DNA of 64,000 nt, taken from contig JAJQFE010000023.1 in NCBI GenBank assembly GCA_021201295.1, forward strand, positions 62,001 to 126,000, written 5' to 3'. Under the pieces are notes generated by a model. That model made no database searches and was not told the origin of the DNA. It saw only the letters and a list, made by a program, of their open reading frames with translations. A program made the position numbers and the translations under genes. The stretch is from Tannerellaceae bacterium (GTDB taxonomy: Bacteria > Bacteroidota > Bacteroidia > Bacteroidales > Tannerellaceae). Numbering within the stretch: position 1 is the stretch's first letter; each line of letters starts with the position of its first letter. This document shows positions 8,291-18,135 of the stretch, one piece after another.

Positions 8291-9388
8291 TTATTTACAG
8301 GATAAGTCATTCAGGAAAACATCTATCATCTGCTTAGCCCCGATGAACGAACTGAGCTCATTGTTCAGCACTTTACGTTCAGTCTCTTTCAGCAAACCTT
8401 CTACCGCAGGATTATGATAGAAAGTATCCCGCAACGTGTCATTGATACTTTCATACATCCAGTATTTGGCCTGTTTATTCCGTTTCAGGCTAAAATAACC
8501 GTTTTGTTTAGTGAACGCCACATACTCATTCACCATATCCCAGATTTCCTTGATCCCCAGCTTATAATATCCGGAATAAGTCAGCACCTTAGGCGTCCAT
8601 CCGGAATCGGGCATAGGAAATAAATGAAGCGCATTCCAGAACTGGGAAGCCGCTAAATTAGCCTTTTCAATGTTGTCCCCATCCGCTTTATTAATAATAA
8701 TGCCATCCGCCATTTCCATAATTCCCCGTTTAATCCCCTGTAATTCATCTCCGGTACCAGCCAGCTGGATTAACAGGAAAAAATCAACCATCGAATGTAC
8801 GGCAGTTTCACTCTGCCCAACCCCTACAGTCTCTACAAAAACACTGTCAAACCCCGCAGCTTCACAAAGTACAATCGTTTCCCGCGTTTTGCGTGCCACC
8901 CCTCCTAACGAACCCGCAGAAGGAGAAGGGCGGATAAATGCATTTTTTTCTCTGGAAAGTTCCTCCATCCGGGTTTTATCCCCCAGGATACTTCCTTTGG
9001 ATCGTTCACTACTGGGATCAATAGCCAGTACAGCTAATTTCTTGCCTTCATTCAATAGCTGCATGCCAAAAGCATCAATAGAAGTACTTTTCCCGGCTCC
9101 CGGCACACCTGTGATCCCGATCCGTATGGAATTACCTGCATAAGGAAGACATTTCTCAATAATCTCCTGGGCAACCTGCTGATGTTCCTGCCGGGCACTT
9201 TCCACCAGCGTAACAGCCTGACTAAGTATCGTAATATTACCTTTCAGTATTCCCTCCACAAATTCGGCAGGCGTATACTCTGTTCTGCGAAGTCTCTTTT
9301 TCAGGTAAGGATTAACCGTCGGAGCATCAGCCACTCCCTTATTTACTTTTAACCCTTTATACAGATCGTCATTTTTCGGATGTTTCAT
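8291..9388 (-). CDS. meaB: Methylmalonyl-CoA mutase-associated GTPase MeaB (ArgK family)
   Basis: 365 residues. Walker A GVPGAGKST at 94-102, then DPSSERSKGSILGDKTRM, ETVGVGQSE and the NKADGDN guanine-specificity motif. MeaB is the G-protein chaperone that protects methylmalonyl-CoA mutase and gates its adenosylcobalamin loading. The mutase genes mutA and mutB lie at 59.7-63.9 kb of the same window. The start lies 17 bp after the DUF1573 gene on the same strand, so co-transcription is likely, although a functional link to those surface proteins is not obvious. Confidence 0.94.
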   Translation of the reverse strand: MKHPKNDDLYKGLKVNKGVADAPTVNPYLKKRLRRTEYTPAEFVEGILKGNITILSQAVTLVESARQEHQQVAQEIIEKCLPYAGNSIRIGITGVPGAGKSTSIDAFGMQLLNEGKKLAVLAIDPSSERSKGSILGDKTRMEELSREKNAFIRPSPSAGSLGGVARKTRETIVLCEAAGFDSVFVETVGVGQSETAVHSMVDFFLLIQLAGTGDELQGIKRGIMEMADGIIINKADGDNIEKANLAASQFWNALHLFPMPDSGWTPKVLTYSGYYKLGIKEIWDMVNEYVAFTKQNGYFSLKRNKQAKYWMYESINDTLRDTFYHNPAVEGLLKETERKVLNNELSSFIGAKQMIDVFLNDLSCK

Positions 9389-9405
9389 ACACAGTTATTC
9401 CAAAA

Positions 9406-10518
9406 TTAATTTTCAGCGGTTACCTTGATCAGGCGAACCGGTCCGTTAGGGTCATTACAAACAACCGTAATAAATGATTCCAGTTGATCCACTATATCTT
9501 TGGTACGGACAGTTATTTTATAAGTAGAAGAAGCGCCGGGTTTAAGTTCTTTTTTTCCTCCCAAAACATCCACCAACTCAGTATCACTGGTGATGCTGTA
9601 AATAGAAAGGTTACTTTTCCCCGTATTAGTGACCGTAACCGTTTCCGATGCTTTCCCTCCGATAAACGGAACAAAAGACATAAATCCGCTTTTACCCTCT
9701 GTTTTCCCGAAGTCCACTAAAGTCACCGATAAGGAAAGTACAGGCGCATTTGCTTTATCAGCAGCAGAAAGGCCAGAAAAATTATCAATAATATTAGCAG
9801 AAACTTCCACGATCCCGGTAAGCCCTTTTTTTCCGGAACCATCCAGAATAACAGGAATCTCCGTGAGAATCCTTCCTTTCCGCTTGACTTCCGGAGCATT
9901 CCACAGGATGGTGATTTCACCGGTTTCACCGGAGCCTAAGCGTTCCGGGCGGATATCCACCGTCAGATAAGAGGGGACTTTTCCTTTCCGGATATTAACA
10001 GGGATTTTACCCTCATTTTTAATGGTTATTTTTCCCCCCTTCGTTTCATCTGCTGTCAGGGTATTAAATGCAATATGGCCGGATTGCAGACTTAGATCAC
10101 CTATTTTATAAGAATAAGTAACAGGCGGAGCAACGGGTTGTTTGACCACCGTTCCTTTGATCGTCAACGAAAAAGCACCCTTTTTACCGTTACTATAGAC
10201 CGCAATCTTTTTACGGAAAGGTCCGGGACGTCCTTTCGGATCATATGTGATCCGTACATCCCCGGTAGTTCCCGGCTCAATAGGTATTTTTGTCCACTCC
10301 GGAGTTGTGCAGCCACAGGATGCAGTGACACGGGTGATCACTAAAGCAGCATCACCTGTGTTCTTTATGACAAACGTGTGACTGGTAAGACCATCCGATT
10401 CTACAATTGTTCCGAAATCATAGATTGCCTCCTCACAACTGATAACGGCAGCCTCCTGCGCCTGCACCATATAGACAGAGGACAGCAACAAGGCAAAAAA
10501 AGGAATCAATTGTTTCAT
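9406..10518 (-). CDS. DUF1573 domain protein, long form (370 aa)
   Basis: A signal peptide (MKQLIPFFALLLSSVYMVQAQ) is followed by a DUF1573 domain (residues ~25-125) with the hallmark TRVTASCGCTTPEW and a DPKGRPGPF turn. Two further Ig/ASPM-SPD2-Hydin-like beta-sandwich segments, around 130-240 and 255-370, complete it. DUF1573 proteins are exported Bacteroidetes proteins of unknown function; the CGCT pair may bind a ligand or form a disulphide. It is the last of three exported-protein genes before meaB. Its first 283 nt lie inside the tandemly duplicated 1178-bp unit. Confidence 0.85.
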   Translation of the reverse strand: MKQLIPFFALLLSSVYMVQAQEAAVISCEEAIYDFGTIVESDGLTSHTFVIKNTGDAALVITRVTASCGCTTPEWTKIPIEPGTTGDVRITYDPKGRPGPFRKKIAVYSNGKKGAFSLTIKGTVVKQPVAPPVTYSYKIGDLSLQSGHIAFNTLTADETKGGKITIKNEGKIPVNIRKGKVPSYLTVDIRPERLGSGETGEITILWNAPEVKRKGRILTEIPVILDGSGKKGLTGIVEVSANIIDNFSGLSAADKANAPVLSLSVTLVDFGKTEGKSGFMSFVPFIGGKASETVTVTNTGKSNLSIYSITSDTELVDVLGGKKELKPGASSTYKITVRTKDIVDQLESFITVVCNDPNGPVRLIKVTAEN

Positions 10519-10546
10519 GGTATAGAATCAATAAAAATGTCTGTAA

Positions 10547-10924
10547 TTATTTTACATCCCCACGGATCGTAAGAATGTAACTGCCTGATTTTCCGTTACT
10601 ATACACAGATATAGTCTTGGAAAATGGGCCCGGTCGTCCTTTCGGATCAAACGTAACGGCAATATTACCGGATTTACCCGGTGCGATCGGCTCCTTCGTC
10701 CACTTCGGAGTCGTGCAGCCACAGGATGCCACTACCCGGGTGATCACTAAAGGCATATCCCCCGTATTCTCCACAACAAAGGTATGGGAAACCGGTCCGT
10801 TACTTTCCATGATCTCACCGAAATCATGCGTAGACTCCTTAACGGAAATCACGGCATTATCCTGAGCAGCCAATGACCCTATAGTAAGGAACATAGCCAT
10901 AAAAATAAAAATGATCTGTTTCAT
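10547..10924 (-). CDS. DUF1573 domain protein, short form, copy 1 (125 aa)
   Basis: A signal peptide (MKQIIFIFMAMFLTIGSLAAQ) plus one DUF1573 domain with VASCGCTTPKW and DPKGRPGPF. It resembles the N-terminal domain of the 370-aa neighbour, so the two probably arose by gene duplication. The encoded protein is identical to that of 11725-12102. A -7 box (10956-10963) lies upstream. Function unknown. Confidence 0.85.
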   Translation of the reverse strand: MKQIIFIFMAMFLTIGSLAAQDNAVISVKESTHDFGEIMESNGPVSHTFVVENTGDMPLVITRVVASCGCTTPKWTKEPIAPGKSGNIAVTFDPKGRPGPFSKTISVYSNGKSGSYILTIRGDVK

Positions 10925-10955
10925 CTCTTTTTTCTTTATGATCGTTTTAATCTGA

Positions 10956-10963
10956 CAAAGTTA
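10956..10963 (-). promoter_or_regulatory. -7 box upstream of the short DUF1573 gene (copy at 12134-12141)
   Basis: The minus strand reads TAACTTTG, an exact TAnnTTTG match, 31 bp before the ATG. The same sequence occurs at 12134-12141 in the other duplicate. No convincing -33 element was seen. Confidence 0.45.
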
Positions 10964-10995
10964 ATAATAATCTGACGATAGTCAGGTCAGAAAGT

Positions 10996-11413
10996 TTATT
11001 CTTGTACTAAAATAATGTCACCTTCCGTGTGTGAAACAAATTCAGGGGCATATAAACATTGGATCGTGCTGATACCACCACTATATTCTCCCGCCCTTGC
11101 CACATATACCGGATATTCCAGGATAAAAGTCCCTACCGGTAAACGTTCAAAGAAAAAGTTTTCAGAAAGATCCTTAGAAATTTGATAGTACATGAGACTT
11201 TCTCTGTATCTAAAACCGGATAGTTGAACAGATGGTTCAAAACAACCGGCACGTAAATCTTTCAGATGGACAAATTCCATCTCCCGGTCTGTCCGGATGG
11301 TCAGTCTGACGACTACTTTATCCCCCGGTTGAAGCAGTTTTTCCCCAGTCACCGGAGATAGCTGCCTGCCCGTTCCACTATTCGTTTTCCGGAACAGTTG
11401 CTTGTCTACCCGC
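10996..11413 (-). pseudogene. Fragment: last ~139 codons of the alpha-2-macroglobulin gene
   Basis: The duplicated 3' end of the large gene at 12174-17792. It matches the end of that gene base for base as far as I can read and stops abruptly at 11413, where DUF1573 sequence begins. It has no start, signal peptide or domain of its own. It lies upstream of the intact short DUF1573 copy 1, reproducing the original A2M/DUF1573 junction. Confidence 0.9.
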
Positions 11414-11696
11414 TCGGATCATATGTGATCCGTACATCCCCGGTAGTTCCCGGCTCAATAGGTATTTTTGTCCACTCCGGAGTTGTGCAGCCACAGGATG
11501 CAGTGACACGGGTGATCACTAAAGCAGCATCACCTGTGTTCTTTATGACAAACGTGTGACTGGTAAGACCATCCGATTCTACAATTGTTCCGAAATCATA
11601 GATTGCCTCCTCACAACTGATAACGGCAGCCTCCTGCGCCTGCACCATATAGACAGAGGACAGCAACAAGGCAAAAAAAGGAATCAATTGTTTCAT
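11406..11696 (-). pseudogene. Truncated copy of the 370-aa DUF1573 gene (first ~94 codons)
   Basis: Identical to the first 94 codons of the 9406-10518 gene, including the signal peptide and CGCTTPEW. The duplication breakpoint at 11413/11414 then cuts it in mid-domain; the frame crosses into A2M sequence and stops after two novel residues (96 aa in all). The CGCT block remains but the second half of the DUF1573 fold (FRKKIAVYSNGKKG) is lost, so it is probably non-functional. Confidence 0.88.
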
Positions 11697-11724
11697 GGTA
11701 TAGAATCAATAAAAATGTCTGTAA

Positions 11725-12102
11725 TTATTTTACATCCCCACGGATCGTAAGAATGTAACTGCCTGATTTTCCGTTACTATACACAGATATAGTCTTGGAA
11801 AATGGGCCCGGTCGTCCTTTCGGATCAAACGTAACGGCAATATTACCGGATTTACCCGGTGCGATCGGCTCCTTCGTCCACTTCGGAGTCGTGCAGCCAC
11901 AGGATGCCACTACCCGGGTGATCACTAAAGGCATATCCCCCGTATTCTCCACAACAAAGGTATGGGAAACCGGTCCGTTACTTTCCATGATCTCACCGAA
12001 ATCATGCGTAGACTCCTTAACGGAAATCACGGCATTATCCTGAGCAGCCAATGACCCTATAGTAAGGAACATAGCCATAAAAATAAAAATGATCTGTTTC
12101 AT
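11725..12102 (-). CDS. DUF1573 domain protein, short form, copy 2 (125 aa)
   Basis: Encodes exactly the same 125 residues as 10547-10924: signal peptide, CGCTTPKW and DPKGRPGPF. It lies 71 bp downstream of the intact alpha-2-macroglobulin gene and is therefore probably the ancestral-position copy on that side. It is followed by the truncated DUF1573 fragment. Confidence 0.85.
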   Translation of the reverse strand: MKQIIFIFMAMFLTIGSLAAQDNAVISVKESTHDFGEIMESNGPVSHTFVVENTGDMPLVITRVVASCGCTTPKWTKEPIAPGKSGNIAVTFDPKGRPGPFSKTISVYSNGKSGSYILTIRGDVK

Positions 12103-12173
12103 CTCTTTTTTCTTTATGATCGTTTTAATCTGACAAAGTTAATAATAATCTGACGATAGTCAGGTCAGAAAGT

Positions 12174-15100
12174 TTATTCTTGTACTAAAATAATGTCACC
12201 TTCCGTGTGTGAAACAAATTCAGGGGCATATAAACATTGGATCGTGCTGATACCACCACTATATTCTCCCGCCCTTGCCACATATACCGGATATTCCAGG
12301 ATAAAAGTCCCTACCGGTAAACGTTCAAAGAAAAAGTTTTCAGAAAGATCCTTAGAAATTTGATAGTACATGAGACTTTCTCTGTATCTAAAACCGGATA
12401 GTTGAACAGATGGTTCAAAACAACCGGCACGTAAATCTTTCAGATGGACAAATTCCATCTCCCGGTCTGTCCGGATGGTCAGTCTGACGACTACTTTATC
12501 CCCCGGTTGAAGCAGTTTTTCCCCAGTCACCGGAGATAGCTGCCTGCCCGTTCCACTATTCGTTTTCCGGAACAGTTGCTTGTCTACCCGCAGTGCTCCT
12601 CCCGTTTTCTTTGTTTCCCGGATCGGTTCCAGGTACTGGCTATAGACAGCACCCCAGGCCGGAGCAGTGCCTTCTTTATGGATGTTCAGCTGCTTCATCC
12701 CTGTCGTGATCCCGTTTCCGGGAATAGTTTCCTGCATATAGCCGGTAGCTGTTTCTCCCTCAGCCGTATCCGCTGTATATTCTCCCCACCGGACGGTGAT
12801 CCGGTTAGGTTCATTCAACCAGTCACTCCCTGTCAGTAACAGGCTATAGATAGCCCCCATAGTAGATAAAGCCGAATCCCACTGCTGCGTCCGTTTCTGA
12901 TTGAGCAGCCATTGCTTCATCGCATCCGTTTCACCCTGATCCGGAGAGGCTTCCCGGAAAAGAGCCAGGATCATGGTATGCACCTCCACCGGAGAAATAA
13001 AAAAATCAGTATCCCGGCGGTTGTTAGCCCAGTACATACCCATCTCAGGAGACCGGGTAGCCGTTTTTCGGAACCAGGATAAAATAGCATCAGCCACCTG
13101 CCTGTTTCCCAGCCGGTACATCAGGATACCCGTAGCCGCTTTTCCGTAAAGAGAAGCTTTTTCCCAGGTATTCCCGGCCAACTGAGTATAAAAGCGAATG
13201 GCCTCCCGGGCAGATTCCGGTTCCGGCAGATCCCTGTAAAAACTCCGCATATACAGGTAATCCAGTTGTTCATACGTCGGAATGACTTTTTTCAGGTCTT
13301 TCTTCTGTTTCAGCAGCGCTTCATAATCCTCCTGCATACAGGTATCTAAGTACTTCAAAGCCAGGATCTGCATTCTCTTTTCCGTTTCCCCAGATTGCAT
13401 AGCTCCCATTTCTACCAGTTCGCCCATTCTTTTGAGGATATAGATGGTCATCCGCCGGTTCGGGTAAAACCCTTTGAACCAGCCCCAGGCCCCCGAAGGA
13501 TGCTGAAGCGCCTCGAGTTTCCGCAGCGCCGCTTCCCGTTGGTGAGCAGACCTGTTCAGATCAAAAAGCAGCGCTAACCGTTGTTTCTTTTCTGTTTCGT
13601 GGGCAGCCTCCAACACCCACGGCGTCTCCTCCAACAGAATATTCTTCAGTTCCTCATTCTTCTCTAAGTTTGAATAAAGCGTATGCATATCTCCCCCCTG
13701 AACGGTCCATGCCTGAATAACCTGTTGGAGACGGGAAGCCGTATGTACCAGGTAACCTGCCAGCGTATGGCTGTAGTAAGAAGCAAACCAGGACAACACA
13801 TCCTCCTGCTTAGGCTGGGTCAGGACAGGTAAAGCCTGCACGGCATACCATACCGGATTACTGCTGATCTCCAGCGTCATTTGAAGCGGACGCCGGGTCA
13901 TTAAACGGTTGTTACGGCTTATCTCTACCAGATGCTCTCCTGCCTCTGTCAGGTAGAAAGGAGTACTCTCCGTTACGATTATTTCATCCGGTAAGACAGG
14001 GAGCAGATGCTGTTCCCCATCACTGGCTGTGTCGGAATCAGCCAGGATACGTACGCCTAATAGTTCGATCCCGGCAGGAACAGGCACCTGCCACGAAGTG
14101 CTGATTGTTTTTCCCGGTTCCAGCGTGAAAGGGAACTGGGATTTGGTCAGGCACAGGACCGGAGCAGTCGTGACAGGATCAAACAACTCAATCCGGCTCA
14201 ACCCGGAGATCTCTTTGTCCGATTGGTTCATGATCTGGGTCGTGAAGCTGACCACATCCCCCTGCCGGACAAAACGGGGCAGGTTCGGAAGTATCATCAA
14301 AGGCTTCTGAGTAAGCACCTCCCCGGAAAATAAACCATACGCCAGGTCTGTCGTATGAGCCAGGGATTGGAATTTCCAGGCCGTATTACTCTCCGGAACC
14401 GTGAAACTGATCACCAGGTTACCCTCCGGATCTGTTTGCAGGGCAGGATAGAAGAAGGCAGTTTCCTGAAAATTTGTTCGTATGGGAGAAAGACTTCCTG
14501 CACCCGGATGAACCGTTTGATCCGTCGTCCCGCCCACTGCATCTGCCTGGCTATAGATGGCCACCGGTTCCTCCGTCAGCTCCTGTTGTACCATATCTAT
14601 GCTTTCCGGCATAGCTGCTTTCATCATCATATTCCGGGTTGAAACTACACCTGTCCCTCCGCGGGTAAACAGTTCTTCCATCACTCCCTGCCAGTTAAGC
14701 CGGTCAAACCGGAAATCCGGGACAACAACCGGATTCCATACCTGGTCACCCGAAGAACGGGGATGCAGGCCATTCCCTTTCTGGAACATATACAAAAACG
14801 TATAATTATAGTGGTATTTTTCAAAAGAAGGATGCCAGCGGAAAGGCAGGAACTGGTCCAGAGAGGCATCATACATACCGGCTACTACCTCTGCCACTAC
14901 CGGAACAGAATCCGCATTCCGGATCCTGAATGTCCAGTGCTCGTAACTGCCCGGTTGTAACCTATCCCGGAAAGTTTCTGCTTTGATGGTCAGTTCCCGG
15001 TCCGGATATTCCCGGTTGACAGTGAACACCCGGCTATACGCCTTACCCTCTTTCACAAGCGTGAAGACTACATTCAGCCAGTCCCCATACGTTTCCCTGA

Positions 15101-17792
15101 AAGGAACACGGAAGATCCGGTTCTCATTTGCTAAGGTGATCCATTCCCTGCTGACCAACTGTTTTCCGTCAAAGATCTCATATAGAACAGCCGCCTCTTT
15201 TTCCGAGGTCCCAAAATATACTTCAGCAGTCTGCCCAGCTGCTATCCGGCTACTGGTCTCCGGTAACCAGACCGGAGTGGAGACGGGAGGACGTGCATCT
15301 TTCCGGCTATACAGCACCAGCTCCTGGTGATACTCCACTTTTTCACCGCTACTGTCCTCTGCTTCCAGACAAATCCGTATCCTTCCGGAAGGTAAGCCGG
15401 AAAAGACGGAAGCCGGCAGGATCTGGTTTGAGTCAAAAATTCCGGTAGCTAATACTTTGCCTACATTCAATGTCTCTTTCCCACCTGTCTCCTCAAGAGA
15501 AAAAATGGTGTAATTCCCCTGGACATCCACGGGCTGGTCATTAATCGTCGCCACCCGGATCAGCGGACTGGCTTTCTCTTTTTCCTCCAGATCCGTCAGG
15601 GTTGTGGACAGTACTAATCGTTTATCACCTACCGATACTGCATAATTCGTTTCCTGGGTTTCCCCTTTACTATCTGTAACCATGACAGATATATCATACG
15701 TATAAACATGTGGAGAAGTAGGAGCTATAGCGCTCCGTTCCGGCTGGAAACCAATGGCAAACGTCCCGTCCGGCAGGAGGCTCATACTTCCTTCTGCCAC
15801 CTGTTCCGTGTAGCCCGGAGCCATACGCCCCGTCAGCCAGTATCTTCTGGTAATACGATAGGTCACCTGCCCGCTTTGCAATTCCACCCCGGAAAACGTC
15901 TGTGCCTTTCCAGTTAGTGTTACCCGGTCTCCAAACCGGATCTCCTCTGTTACAGGAGAAAAATCAATCCGGAAAGTCGGACGTTTATATTCTTCCACCC
16001 GGAACGAAAGAGATGTATTTCCATCTGTGGCCAGCCGGTAATGACCCGTTAATCCCTGGCTGGGGAGGGTGAATTCTCCATGGAAAGATCCGAAATTATT
16101 TGTGGTAAACGTCTGTGTCGCCACCACTTTATTGTTCGGGCCCCTTAAAGATATTTCTGTGGTCCGTCCTGGTAAGACACGGGGATGGTTCCGGTCAGGG
16201 ACATATTGTATTCCTTTAAAACAGACGGTTTGCCCGGGACGGTAGATCCCTCTGTCTGTCAGTAACAAAGTCTCCTGGCTTCCTGTTTCCTGCTCCGGGC
16301 GATCCCCGTACCGGGCAATGGAGGTCAGCAACATACTGCTGTCTCCGGCAAGTACCGCATGGTAAGCGTATGATCCGGCCAGTTCAGGAAAAACAGCTAT
16401 TCCGTCCCGGTTTGTCCGGATGGACCCTGCTTTTTTAAGTTGCCTCTGCGTCCTGTGATCATACGCCACCGTTGCATTTGCCTGGGGCTTCCCGCTTTTC
16501 AGGTCAGTCACCAGCACTTCCAGCTTACCACCAGGCGTATCCCTATGCAAAGCCGCCAGCCGGGAAATACTGAACACATTCGTGGTCTCTATCTCTCCTT
16601 CCCGTGCCGTGATGACACACTCATATACACCGGAAGAAGGAACAGGAACAAACAATGCCGTATCTGCCGGGGTGTAGGTATTCAGTGAGGATAAGGGATA
16701 GGTTTGCTGATATACCAGTCTGCCATGTTCCTGTAGGGAGGCTTTCCTGTCAGACCGTTCTAAAAAAAGGCCTTCCGGAGTTTTTCCACTTTCATAAACA
16801 GACACCTGAATGTTCTCTATATGAGTGTAGTTCAGATCAATCTTCAACAGATCACCCGGATAGACAGTTGCAGGCATGGAAACATTCAGTACGGGGTGTT
16901 CCATTTGTTGTAAAAAATTACGGATCAGGCCGATCCGGTCATATGCCGGAAAACGGGAGATCGTTTCCTGACTGAGGGCATACTGAAGTGCCCGGATCGA
17001 ATCCCGGTTTCCTGACCGCCACATTTGCTGATTCAGGTTCTCCAGCTTTTTCATCACGATCTCCACGGAAATATCTTCTCCGGCATAGACCTGCAGCAGG
17101 CTGTCTGTTTGTCTTTCATACCTGTCAGGACTATCCTGGAGGTAGGATAGATACTCCAGTTCCGCTAATAGCAGGGCTTTCCGTTCCGGTTGGCTTTTAC
17201 GAAAACCGATCAGTTGCCGGTATATCTCCTCAGAAGGCTGGATCATAACAGCCCGGTAAGCTAAGAAATCGTAGAGCGTTGGCCGTAGTTCCGGAGAATC
17301 CTCTCCCGGTTCCAGTATCTCCCGGAAACGGCTGACAGGCGTCTGTTGTAAAACTCCCGCCGGTTGTAAGGACCGCTCCAGCTCTTCTTTCATTTTAGCC
17401 TGGAACAGGTTGGCACTCCATTCGCGGATATCTTCCGGAACATAGCCCTCTAAGGAAGTCCGTTGGTTAATCATCCACCCCTGGCTCTGGTAATAAGTTT
17501 TATACATCTGGGCAAGCATGGAGTGGAGAATAGCCTGCGTAGCAGGATCGGAAACTGTACGATTGAAGGAATCCACTTCCGCGATCAGCTCCGGGAAATG
17601 ATCCCTGTCTTTTTCCAGGCTTTCCTTCATATGGCTGATCAGTTCCCGGATCAGTTGGGCCGTATCTGCGTTTTTGATTGAGTTCAGGATCATATCTTTA
17701 GGGTGTAATGGTTGAGTGGCCTGTGTATATAAAACCATACCGGATATGCAGCTGATCATACATAGGGTTACCAGAATCTGTCGGATCTTCAT
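12174..17792 (-). CDS. Alpha-2-macroglobulin family protein (thioester-less)
   Basis: 1872 residues with an N-terminal export signal (MKIRQILVTLCMISCISGMV). MG-type domains include TDRGIYRPGQTVCFKG near residue 515, the A2M family block (WKFQSLAHTTDLAYGLFSGE), and an alpha-helical toroid-like C-terminal half with HPSGAWGWFKGFYPNRRMT. Bacterial A2Ms are periplasmic or surface protease traps. The thioester motif CxEQ expected near residues 1325-1345 is replaced (LPVLTQPKQEDVLSWFASYY), so covalent trapping by the classic mechanism is not possible. Its last 418 bp are duplicated downstream. It is the first gene of the leftward A2M-DUF1573-meaB group. Confidence 0.9.
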   Translation of the reverse strand: MKIRQILVTLCMISCISGMVLYTQATQPLHPKDMILNSIKNADTAQLIRELISHMKESLEKDRDHFPELIAEVDSFNRTVSDPATQAILHSMLAQMYKTYYQSQGWMINQRTSLEGYVPEDIREWSANLFQAKMKEELERSLQPAGVLQQTPVSRFREILEPGEDSPELRPTLYDFLAYRAVMIQPSEEIYRQLIGFRKSQPERKALLLAELEYLSYLQDSPDRYERQTDSLLQVYAGEDISVEIVMKKLENLNQQMWRSGNRDSIRALQYALSQETISRFPAYDRIGLIRNFLQQMEHPVLNVSMPATVYPGDLLKIDLNYTHIENIQVSVYESGKTPEGLFLERSDRKASLQEHGRLVYQQTYPLSSLNTYTPADTALFVPVPSSGVYECVITAREGEIETTNVFSISRLAALHRDTPGGKLEVLVTDLKSGKPQANATVAYDHRTQRQLKKAGSIRTNRDGIAVFPELAGSYAYHAVLAGDSSMLLTSIARYGDRPEQETGSQETLLLTDRGIYRPGQTVCFKGIQYVPDRNHPRVLPGRTTEISLRGPNNKVVATQTFTTNNFGSFHGEFTLPSQGLTGHYRLATDGNTSLSFRVEEYKRPTFRIDFSPVTEEIRFGDRVTLTGKAQTFSGVELQSGQVTYRITRRYWLTGRMAPGYTEQVAEGSMSLLPDGTFAIGFQPERSAIAPTSPHVYTYDISVMVTDSKGETQETNYAVSVGDKRLVLSTTLTDLEEKEKASPLIRVATINDQPVDVQGNYTIFSLEETGGKETLNVGKVLATGIFDSNQILPASVFSGLPSGRIRICLEAEDSSGEKVEYHQELVLYSRKDARPPVSTPVWLPETSSRIAAGQTAEVYFGTSEKEAAVLYEIFDGKQLVSREWITLANENRIFRVPFRETYGDWLNVVFTLVKEGKAYSRVFTVNREYPDRELTIKAETFRDRLQPGSYEHWTFRIRNADSVPVVAEVVAGMYDASLDQFLPFRWHPSFEKYHYNYTFLYMFQKGNGLHPRSSGDQVWNPVVVPDFRFDRLNWQGVMEELFTRGGTGVVSTRNMMMKAAMPESIDMVQQELTEEPVAIYSQADAVGGTTDQTVHPGAGSLSPIRTNFQETAFFYPALQTDPEGNLVISFTVPESNTAWKFQSLAHTTDLAYGLFSGEVLTQKPLMILPNLPRFVRQGDVVSFTTQIMNQSDKEISGLSRIELFDPVTTAPVLCLTKSQFPFTLEPGKTISTSWQVPVPAGIELLGVRILADSDTASDGEQHLLPVLPDEIIVTESTPFYLTEAGEHLVEISRNNRLMTRRPLQMTLEISSNPVWYAVQALPVLTQPKQEDVLSWFASYYSHTLAGYLVHTASRLQQVIQAWTVQGGDMHTLYSNLEKNEELKNILLEETPWVLEAAHETEKKQRLALLFDLNRSAHQREAALRKLEALQHPSGAWGWFKGFYPNRRMTIYILKRMGELVEMGAMQSGETEKRMQILALKYLDTCMQEDYEALLKQKKDLKKVIPTYEQLDYLYMRSFYRDLPEPESAREAIRFYTQLAGNTWEKASLYGKAATGILMYRLGNRQVADAILSWFRKTATRSPEMGMYWANNRRDTDFFISPVEVHTMILALFREASPDQGETDAMKQWLLNQKRTQQWDSALSTMGAIYSLLLTGSDWLNEPNRITVRWGEYTADTAEGETATGYMQETIPGNGITTGMKQLNIHKEGTAPAWGAVYSQYLEPIRETKKTGGALRVDKQLFRKTNSGTGRQLSPVTGEKLLQPGDKVVVRLTIRTDREMEFVHLKDLRAGCFEPSVQLSGFRYRESLMYYQISKDLSENFFFERLPVGTFILEYPVYVARAGEYSGGISTIQCLYAPEFVSHTEGDIILVQE

Positions 17793-18029
17793 CTCTCTGT
17801 TATTTTAATTCATACTTATCCACTTCTCCTATAGACACAAATAAAGAGTAAAAAAACGTAAAAATATGGTTAATAAGGAATAATTCCATATAGAAGGTGT
17901 CTTTTTAGGAAAAAATCTGCTTTTCTCAGTTCCTGTACTGGTGGGAAATGGAACAAGCAGCAGGACGGTTAGCCCGGGTCAGCAGAGATAGTATCCCTAT
18001 CCTAACTACCCACTAACGGTTTTACGCCT

Positions 18030-18135
18030 ACCGGTTAGGTTATACCTCAGGACCTTCAACCTTATACTTCCTGTACTTTAAGGTTAAAGGTCCTGAGGTA
18101 TAAGGTTAAAGGTCCTGTAGATTAACCTAACCGGT
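18030..18135. repeat. Nested palindrome with an internal direct repeat
   Basis: Outer arms ACCGGTTAGGTTA (18030-18042) and its complement (18123-18135) enclose inner 22-nt arms (18041-18062 and 18081-18102) that pair with one mismatch. AAGGTTAAAGGTCCTG then recurs at 18102-18117, 22 bp after its first copy at 18080-18095, so alternative hairpins are possible. Confidence 0.85.

Larger units (their letters stand above)
10236..12591. repeat. Exact 1178-bp tandem duplication (10236-11413 and 11414-12591)
   Basis: The two units start at TCGGATCATATG (10236 and 11414) and end at CTACCCGC (11413 and 12591). Every stretch I compared is identical, including intergenic DNA. Each unit holds the start of the long DUF1573 gene, the whole short DUF1573 gene with its promoter, and the end of the A2M gene. 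At the junction the flanking bases differ (T at 10235, C at 11413; A at 12592, T at 11414), so there is no visible microhomology. One intact copy of each full-length gene remains. Confidence 0.92.
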
